From: Candidatus Zixiibacteriota bacterium | GTDB lineage: Bacteria; SM23-81; DAOVCL01 | Direction: 5' to 3' | Assembly: GCA_030670005.1 (NCBI GenBank) | Contig: DAOVCL010000079.1 | Location: forward strand, 1 to 8,565 | Length of the DNA stretch: 8,565 nucleotides | Part shown: one piece after another, positions 1 through 4,530 of the stretch | How the letters are laid out: each line of letters opens with the position of its first letter | Numbering within the stretch: position 1 is the stretch's first letter | Made by a program: the position numbers and the translations under genes | The notes under the pieces: model-generated | What the model was told of the DNA's origin: nothing | Database searches by the model: none | What the model saw: the letters and a program-made list of their open reading frames with translations, nothing else

Positions 1-427
1 AAGCTTCTCCCGGGTAATCCAACTGGAAACCTACATCAATGGAGAGTCCCTCTCCACATTCTCCGCCGATGGTCTTATTATCTCCACCCCCACCGGGTCC
101 ACAGCTTACTCCCTCTCTGCCGGGGGGCCGATCATCAACCCCCAGATGGAGGCCATAATCATCACCCCCATCTGTCCTCATAGCCTCTCTGTGAGGCCTA
201 TGGTCATCTCCAGGGAGGAGACCTTTGAGGCAGAAATCTACTCAGACCACAACTCGGCCATGCTCACCATAGATGGGCAGGTAGGATATGAGCTATCCTC
301 TGGGGATAGGGTGAGGATAGAGAGGGCAGATTACAAGATATCTCTGATCCACTCCACCGATCAATCCTTCTATCAGGTCCTGAGGGAGAAGCTTAAATGG
401 GGACTGGAACCCGGATTTAAGGGGTAA
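1..427 (+). CDS. nadK: NAD kinase, C-terminal part (5' end outside window)
   Basis: NAD kinase phosphorylates NAD to NADP in the cytoplasm using ATP or polyphosphate. Only the last 141 residues are present, read in the frame beginning at base 2; the reading frame is open through the left window edge, so the start lies outside. Seen directly: the segment DGLIISTPTGSTAYSLSAGG (bases about 68-127), which matches the family's conserved TPTGSTAYxxSAGG block for NAD binding, followed by the all-beta C-terminal domain with LTIDGQ and a closing basic segment. These are hallmarks of the PpnK/NadK family. An internal ATG at 146 would omit the motif and is not the true start. The stop at 425-427 is two bases before recN; nadK next to recN is a common bacterial arrangement. 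Confidence 0.95.
   Translation, partial: SFSRVIQLETYINGESLSTFSADGLIISTPTGSTAYSLSAGGPIINPQMEAIIITPICPHSLSVRPMVISREETFEAEIYSDHNSAMLTIDGQVGYELSSGDRVRIERADYKISLIHSTDQSFYQVLREKLKWGLEPGFKG
419..425 (+). promoter_or_regulatory. Shine-Dalgarno for recN inside the nadK 3' end
   Basis: AAGGGGT runs over the nadK stop region and ends five bases before the TTG at 430. It supports TTG as the recN start and suggests that translation of recN is coupled to nadK. Confidence 0.6.
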
Positions 428-429
428 AA

Positions 430-2139
430 TTGCTGAGGGAGTTGAGGATTAAGGACTTTGCCCTCATTGATGAGCTATCCATCCAGTTTGGCAAGGGGCT
501 CAATGTGCTCACCGGCTCTACTGGTGCGGGAAAGTCTATAATAGTGGGGGCGATAGGGCTCCTCTTAGGGGAGAGGGCGGAGAGAGACCAGATCAGATCA
601 GGCTCTGAGTCTGCCAGGGTGGAGGGCCTCTTTGAGCTGGCCGAAAGTGAGAAGATCAATGACCTCTTCCCCCAGTTGGGAATTAAGGCCGAGAATGGTC
701 AATTGGTCTTAGGAAGAGAGATATTCCTCCAGGGGCCAGGTCGCTGTTATGCCAATGGAAAGCTCATCACCCTCTCCTGCCTGCGCAGGATAGGAGACCT
801 CCTAATAGACCTCCACGGCCCCCATCAGCATCAATCCCTCCTGCAGAGGGACACCCATTTGGATCTCTTAGATGGCTTTGGCGGGCTCTGGCCCCTGAGG
901 AAGAGGGTGGAATCTGCCTTCAAGGCTTTGCAGGGAGGGTTGAAGCAGAGGGAGGGGTTAATCAAGGCCAAAGAGGAGGCCGAGGAGAAGAGGGAGCTCC
1001 ACTCCTTCCAGTTGAGGGAGATCGAGAGGATTAACCCCCAGCCTAAGGAGGAGGAGGACTTAGAGGAGGAGAAGCAAATATTAGAGAACACGAAGTCCCT
1101 TACCCAAAGCCTCTCCTCTGCCATAGATCTCCTCTACGAGACAGAGGGCTCGGCCTTAGAGAACCTCCAACAGGCGGAAAGGGAGATAGAGAAGGCGGCT
1201 AGGATAGATCGAAAGCTGGAGAAGCCAGTTGAGGGTTTAAGGGAGACCTCCATTAATGTTGACGACGTCTATCACCTCTTGACCTCCTACCTGGGCAGGA
1301 TAGAACACAACCCTCAGAGATTAGAGGAGGTAACCGAGAGGCTCTTCTCCCTTAAAGGGCTGGAGAAGAGGTTCGGGGGAAGCATAGACGCTGTGTTACA
1401 ATACAAAACCAAGCTCAAGCAGGCCCTGGGGACAATAGAGGATTTGGGATCAGCTTTAGAGACAAGCGAGAAGAAGATCACTCAACTGAAGGGGGATTAC
1501 TCCTCCCTCTGTTTCCTTCTCTCCCAGAAGAGGAGGGAAGCGGCGAAGAGGTTGGAGAAGAGGGTTGAGGAGGAACTGGCCCCTTTAGGTATGGAGAAGG
1601 CCAGGTTTGAGGTGAGACTAAGCTTATCAGTTTCGGTAGATGGCTTAATAGAGATGGAGGGAAAGAGGTTCGCCGCCACGGAGAAAGGGATGGAGAAGGC
1701 GGAGTTCTACATCTCCCCCAACCCGGGCGAAGAGCTCAAACCTCTCACTAAGATTGCCTCCTTAGGGGAGGCATCCCGCATTATGCTCGCCTTGAAGGCC
1801 ATCCTGGCCAAGGTCGATCAGATCCCCCTTTTGGTCTTCGATGAGATAGATGTGGGGATAGGGGGGAAAGTTGCCCATCAGGTGGGGGCAAGGCTGAAGC
1901 TATTGGCCTCTTCCCATCAGGTAATCTGCATCACCCATCTCCAGCAGATCGCCTCTCAGGCTCAGCACCATTACAAGGTGGAGAAGGCCACCGGGGGGAA
2001 GAGGACGAAGACCAGTATTCGTAAGCTAACTAAGGAGGAGAGGATCAACGAGATAGCCAGGATGTTGGCCGGAAAAAGGATAAGCCCTGCTGCCTTGGAG
2101 CAGGCCCAGGAGATGATCAGGGAGGGGGAGAGGATATAA
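430..2139 (+). CDS. recN: DNA repair protein RecN (SMC-like ATPase)
   Basis: RecN is a cytoplasmic SMC-related ATPase that acts in recombinational repair of double-strand breaks. The 569 residues match the family's usual length of about 550-570. Seen: the N-terminal MLRELRIKDFALI typical of RecN, a Walker A motif GSTGAGKS at residues 29-36, a long charged heptad-like region at about 150-360 (coiled coil), a signature-like block SLGEASR at 444-450, Walker B LLVFDEIDVG with D471 and E472, and an H-loop CITHLQQIA with H503. The start is TTG, chosen because translation from it gives the conserved RecN N-terminus and it has a Shine-Dalgarno five bases upstream. Odd: from family knowledge the usual motifs are GETGAGKS, SGGELSR and THLPQVA, so three catalytic motifs are off consensus here. 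The frame is intact throughout. Second gene of the nadK-recN-phosphatidyltransferase operon. Confidence 0.96.
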   Translation: MLRELRIKDFALIDELSIQFGKGLNVLTGSTGAGKSIIVGAIGLLLGERAERDQIRSGSESARVEGLFELAESEKINDLFPQLGIKAENGQLVLGREIFLQGPGRCYANGKLITLSCLRRIGDLLIDLHGPHQHQSLLQRDTHLDLLDGFGGLWPLRKRVESAFKALQGGLKQREGLIKAKEEAEEKRELHSFQLREIERINPQPKEEEDLEEEKQILENTKSLTQSLSSAIDLLYETEGSALENLQQAEREIEKAARIDRKLEKPVEGLRETSINVDDVYHLLTSYLGRIEHNPQRLEEVTERLFSLKGLEKRFGGSIDAVLQYKTKLKQALGTIEDLGSALETSEKKITQLKGDYSSLCFLLSQKRREAAKRLEKRVEEELAPLGMEKARFEVRLSLSVSVDGLIEMEGKRFAATEKGMEKAEFYISPNPGEELKPLTKIASLGEASRIMLALKAILAKVDQIPLLVFDEIDVGIGGKVAHQVGARLKLLASSHQVICITHLQQIASQAQHHYKVEKATGGKRTKTSIRKLTKEERINEIARMLAGKRISPAALEQAQEMIREGERI

Positions 2140-2789
2140 TGGATTTAAGGAAGGTGGCCAACTGTCTAACCTTGAGTCGCATATTTATGATTCCCCCCTT
2201 CCTGCTCTGCCTTGGCTATTGGGAGGAATGGAATTGGGCTGCTGTTGCCTCCAGACTCATCTTCTCCTGGGTAGCTATTTCTGACTTTTTGGATGGCATC
2301 CTGGCCAGATCATCAAAGAAAGAAAACCCCCTGGGCCGTTTTTTGGACCCGCTGGCCGACAAGATCTGCATTAGCATAGCCTACATTGGATTCAGCATCA
2401 TCTTTGGTCGCCCCTCCTGGTGGATAACCGGAGTTGTCCTGGGCAGATTCATCCTCTTAGGCGGCCTCTGGTTTGCCGCCCTGTGGGCTTCCAGTCAGAG
2501 CTTCTACGCATTCTTAGGGATGCGAAATACTCTCACCACTCCCAATCTCCTGGGGAAAGCAACCACCTGGGTTCAGCTAATCCTCCTCTTCATCCTCCTC
2601 TTTTCCTTCCCCCAGGTCTGGATCTGGGCAGGATCCTGGGCGGTTTTGGCCTTTAGCCTGCTCTCTATGATCGTCTATCTCTGGTCTACAATTCGTCAGA
2701 TCAGAAATCAGCAGGGATATTCTGATCAGGAGGGGCAGATACTTGGCTCACTGGCTAAGGTCTTGGCCAGGTTCAGGATATTCTCTTAG
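2139..2789 (+). CDS. CDP-alcohol phosphatidyltransferase, PgsA-like
   Basis: Integral membrane enzyme of the CDP-alcohol phosphatidyltransferase family, which transfers a phosphatidyl group from CDP-diacylglycerol to an alcohol in phospholipid synthesis. The complete family motif DxxDGxxARx8GxxxDxxxD is present: D49, D52, G53, A56, R57, G66, D70 and D74, the aspartates that bind metal and act in catalysis. The N-terminal LTLSRI stretch, R103 and a GKATT segment near residue 140 fit phosphatidylglycerophosphate synthase (PgsA). Hydrophobic segments at about 15-28, 34-50, 76-90, 95-117, 144-158 and 160-182 suggest six membrane helices. Its 216 residues are slightly longer than typical PgsA (about 180-195), mainly through a polar C-terminal tail. 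The ATG overlaps the recN stop by one base and follows a GGAGGGGGAG Shine-Dalgarno at 2121-2130. The family is firm; substrate (glycerol phosphate, serine, inositol phosphate or other) is inferred as glycerol phosphate. Confidence 0.93.
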   Translation: MDLRKVANCLTLSRIFMIPPFLLCLGYWEEWNWAAVASRLIFSWVAISDFLDGILARSSKKENPLGRFLDPLADKICISIAYIGFSIIFGRPSWWITGVVLGRFILLGGLWFAALWASSQSFYAFLGMRNTLTTPNLLGKATTWVQLILLFILLFSFPQVWIWAGSWAVLAFSLLSMIVYLWSTIRQIRNQQGYSDQEGQILGSLAKVLARFRIFS

Positions 2790-2833
2790 CAAAGAACCGA
2801 ATGTAAAATGTAGAATTAAGAATTACAAGATGA

Positions 2834-2859
2834 GGTGGCAGAACCCCGATTCTGCCACC
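2834..2859. repeat. Palindromic repeat, copy 1 (10-bp stem)
   Basis: GGTGGCAGAA at 2834-2843 pairs perfectly with TTCTGCCACC at 2850-2859 around a six-base loop CCCCGA. Bases 2834-2858 match 4393-4417 in 24 of 25 positions. The two copies flank the DUF362 gene. No T-run follows, so this is a dispersed palindromic repeat rather than a classic terminator. Confidence 0.85.
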
Positions 2860-2863
2860 CACC

Positions 2864-2889
2864 GCCGTCAGATGAGGGCATCTGACGGC
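2864..2889. repeat. Perfect 11-bp hairpin between operon and DUF362 gene
   Basis: GCCGTCAGATG at 2864-2874 and CATCTGACGGC at 2879-2889 form a perfect 11-bp stem with an AGGG loop. It starts five bases after the preceding palindrome. The downstream sequence is only mildly T-rich (TCAGGTTAAATTTC), so it may slow or stop transcription from the recN operon but lacks a canonical U-tract. It could equally be a second dispersed palindrome; no second copy was found in this window. Confidence 0.7.
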
Positions 2890-2955
2890 TCAGGTTAAAT
2901 TTCTATTTTCTGGTGAACTATTACACTATGAGAACTCTCTCGTGAATCGTTACAT

Positions 2956-4068
2956 ATGAAAGCCAGAAGCAGGGTCTACTTTAGCGACCTGAGGACAAAG
3001 TCAGGGGTAAATCTCTATCAGAAGCTCGCCCTCCTCTTTGATCGGGCGGGCTTTGCTGAGGTAATCGAGGATAAGGGTTTAACCGGCATCAAGCTCCACT
3101 TCGGGGAGAGGGGAGGGAGTGCCTTTATCAGGCCGATCTTCATCAGGCCCATTGTGGAGAAGGTAAAGGAGGCCGGGGGCAAACCATTTCTGGTAGACAC
3201 CAACACCCTCTATACCGGCTCCCGCTCAAACTCTTATGATCACCTCCTTTTGGCCGCAGAACATGGGTTCAACCCCGTGGTCACCGGTGCCCCTCTATTG
3301 ATCGGAGATGGGCTGAGGGGGCAGTCCTATCAGGAGGTGGAGATAGATGGAAATCACATAAAGGTGGCCTACATCGCCTCCGACATCGCCTACTGTGACT
3401 CCCTCATCGGGGTGGCCCACTTCAAGCTCCACTTAGGGGTAGGCTTCGGTGGGGCGATAAAGAACATCGGCATGGGCTGCGCCAGCATAGCTGGCAAGCT
3501 GGCCCAGCATTCCAATGTGAGGCCCAGGATAAAGGGAAAGTCCTGCACCGGCTGCAGGAAATGCGTTGATTACTGTCTTCCTAAGGCCATAGAGATCAGG
3601 GAGGGAAAGGCCTTTATCTTAGAGGAGAGGTGCACCGGATGTGGGGAGTGTATCTCGGTCTGCCCCACGGGAGCGGTAAGGGTGAGGTGGGATGCCGCCA
3701 GTAGGGATCTGCAGGAGAGGTTGGTAGAATACCTCTGGGCGGTGACCAAAGGAAAAAAGGGAAGGATAGGATACATCAACTTCCTCTTAAACATCACCCC
3801 GGACTGCGACTGCTTTGACCACTCCGATGCCCCCTTGGTTCCCGATATTGGCATCCTGGCCTCCCGGGATCCTGTGGCCATTGACCAGGCCTCCGTAGAT
3901 CTTTTTAACGGTAGCCAGGGACTGGAGAACTCCGCCCTCAAAGAAAGCCTCAGCCCTGGAGAGGACAAGATCAGGGACATTTACCCGGAGATCGACTATG
4001 GCAACCAGCTCACCTATGGGGAGAAATTAGGGTTAGGAAAAAGAAAATACGAGCTGGTAAGGGTTTAG
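2956..4068 (+). CDS. DUF362 protein with two ferredoxin-type 4Fe-4S motifs
   Basis: The product is a 370-residue soluble iron-sulfur protein of the DUF362 family; its reaction is not established, and an electron-transfer or redox role is inferred from the clusters. Layout: an N-terminal DUF362 part with KLHFGE at 46-51, HFKLHLGVGFGGAIKN from 155 and MGC ending at C175; then two 4Fe-4S motifs, C197-x2-C200-x2-C203-x3-C207 and C226-x2-C229-x2-C232-x3-C236-P; then the C-terminal DUF362 part with a CDC pair at C284 and C286 and the segment SRDPVAIDQASVDL. No signal peptide or membrane helix is seen. The ATG at 2956 gives the KVYF-like N-terminus usual in the family. An upstream in-frame TGA at 2929-2931 and no other start codon in between leave it as the only choice, although no Shine-Dalgarno precedes it. 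It is not in an evident operon. Confidence 0.92.
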   Translation: MKARSRVYFSDLRTKSGVNLYQKLALLFDRAGFAEVIEDKGLTGIKLHFGERGGSAFIRPIFIRPIVEKVKEAGGKPFLVDTNTLYTGSRSNSYDHLLLAAEHGFNPVVTGAPLLIGDGLRGQSYQEVEIDGNHIKVAYIASDIAYCDSLIGVAHFKLHLGVGFGGAIKNIGMGCASIAGKLAQHSNVRPRIKGKSCTGCRKCVDYCLPKAIEIREGKAFILEERCTGCGECISVCPTGAVRVRWDAASRDLQERLVEYLWAVTKGKKGRIGYINFLLNITPDCDCFDHSDAPLVPDIGILASRDPVAIDQASVDLFNGSQGLENSALKESLSPGEDKIRDIYPEIDYGNQLTYGEKLGLGKRKYELVRV

Positions 4069-4140
4069 CTCGATCTTTTCATAAACTAAGGCGTTAAGCC
4101 TGCATAGCAAACTGCGTTCAGAAATCTTGCAGTAAAACCC

Positions 4141-4165
4141 TTCTGCCCGGCTTCAGCCGAGATTC
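4141..4165 (+). repeat. CTTYAG palindromic unit A
   Basis: The unit begins TTCTGCC, has core CGGCT-TC-AGCCG (4148-4159) and ends GAGATTC. It aligns along its length with the units at 4175-4199 and 4366-4390. Confidence 0.75.
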
Positions 4166-4174
4166 TCTTCTCTC

Positions 4175-4199
4175 TTCTACCCGACTTCAGTCGGGGTCT
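4175..4199 (+). repeat. CTTYAG palindromic unit B
   Basis: It begins TTCTACC and has a perfect 7-bp stem, CCCGACT (4180-4186) with AGTCGGG (4189-4195). Compared with unit A, one arm base pair is changed on both sides (G-C to A-T). The stem is followed by GTCTTTT, so on the plus strand it might also act as a weak terminator for the DUF362 gene. Confidence 0.75.
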
Positions 4200-4202
4200 T
4201 TT

Positions 4203-4216
4203 AGGGCTTTAGCCCT
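4203..4216. repeat. Short palindrome C, AGGGCT-TT-AGCCCT
   Basis: Perfect 6-bp arms around the same CTTTAG centre as the neighbouring units, but without the TTCTACC flank. Confidence 0.7.
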
Positions 4217-4222
4217 ATACAG

Positions 4223-4236
4223 GGCCCTAAAGGGCC
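4223..4236. repeat. Short palindrome D, GGCCCT-AA-AGGGCC
   Basis: Perfect 6-bp arms around CTAAAG, that is, the CTTTAG centre in the opposite orientation. It lies six bases from palindrome C and its arm sequence differs. Confidence 0.7.
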
Positions 4237-4239
4237 TTC

Positions 4240-4264
4240 AACCCTGCACTAAAGTGCGGTAGAA
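4240..4264 (-). repeat. CTTTAG palindromic unit E, inverted
   Basis: Read on the minus strand this unit starts TTCTACC, has arms GCA/TGC around CTTTAG, and ends AGGGTT. Outer flanks and centre are identical to unit F at 4366-4390; only the three arm pairs differ, and every change is compensated on the other arm. With unit F it forms inverted borders around a 101-base interval. Confidence 0.8.
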
Positions 4265-4277
4265 AACCAAGACCCTC

Positions 4278-4354
4278 ACCACGGATTAGCACAGACCAAC
4301 CCTGAAAAGGATTTGACCCGGTCATGTTCCGTTTAGTTCCGTGTATTCCGTGGT
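4278..4354. repeat. Imperfect inverted repeat with ACCACGGA ends
   Basis: ACCACGGA at 4278-4285 is the exact inverse of TCCGTGGT at 4347-4354, and weaker matching extends inward (GTG...CCGTGG-type sequence). The right arm also contains TTCCGT three times, at 4327, 4337 and 4346. The element fills most of the interval between palindromic units E and F. It resembles CCGTGG-type intergenic repeats that I recall from various bacterial genomes; this is memory, not a search. Confidence 0.6.
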
Positions 4355-4365
4355 AAGAGTTCTCC

Positions 4366-4390
4366 TTCTACCCGGCTTTAGCCGAGGGTT
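4366..4390 (+). repeat. CTTTAG palindromic unit F
   Basis: It starts TTCTACC, has core CGGCT-TT-AGCCG (4373-4384), and ends AGGGTT. It is nearly the same as unit A and, apart from compensated arm pairs, identical to inverted unit E. Confidence 0.8.
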
Positions 4391-4392
4391 CC

Positions 4393-4417
4393 GGTGGCAG
4401 AATCCCGATTCTGCCAC
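4393..4417. repeat. Palindromic repeat, copy 2 (10-bp stem)
   Basis: GTGGCAGAAT at 4394-4403 pairs with ATTCTGCCAC at 4408-4417 around CCCG. The 25 bases differ from copy 1 (2834-2858) at one position, C there and T here, which adds one A-T pair to this stem. It begins two bases after palindromic unit F. Confidence 0.85.
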
Positions 4418-4471
4418 TCCTCCCTCTCGCCGAAATTCCCTAATAGTATAAATGAATTGATCAGGCCAAAC

Positions 4472-4511
4472 AAAAAGGCTGTCTGGGCTATCTTGCCCAG
4501 GCAGCCTTTTT
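4472..4511 (-). terminator. Rho-independent terminator, bidirectional
   Basis: AAAAAGGCTG-T-CTGGGC (4472-4488) pairs with GCCCAG-G-CAGCCTTTTT (4495-4511): a 17-bp stem with one G-T pair and a loop TATCTT. Read on the minus strand it lies 19 bases after the stop of the exported-protein gene and ends in a T-run, so it should terminate those genes. The plus-strand reading also ends in five Ts, so it would stop transcripts coming from the DUF362 side. Confidence 0.9.
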
Positions 4512-4530
4512 ATATTACCCAGAAAGAAAC

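Larger units (their letters stand above)
4069..4530. other. Gene-free convergent intergenic region rich in palindromes
   Basis: This 462-base stretch separates the plus-strand DUF362 gene from the minus-strand exported-protein genes. I see no credible coding region. It contains a cluster of short CT(T/A)(T/C/A)AG-centred palindromes, an imperfect inverted repeat at 4278-4354, the second copy of a 25-base palindrome, and a terminator at 4472-4511. The first part (4069-4140) has only weak dyads: AGGC/GCCT at 4089-4101 and ACTGC/GCAGT at 4111-4133. Confidence 0.8.

Noticed and set aside
1..6. AAGCTT (HindIII site) at the very first base, possibly a cloning boundary
   Set aside because: The same site occurs again near 390, 1619 and 7934, so the window is not a complete HindIII fragment.
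2890..2955. Sigma-70 promoter for the DUF362 gene (TACACT as -10)
   Set aside because: The -10 matches only 4 of 6 bases and no acceptable -35 is found at the right spacing.
4141..4417. CRISPR array
   Set aside because: The repeats are few, differ in orientation and arm sequence, have irregular spacing, and no cas gene is near.
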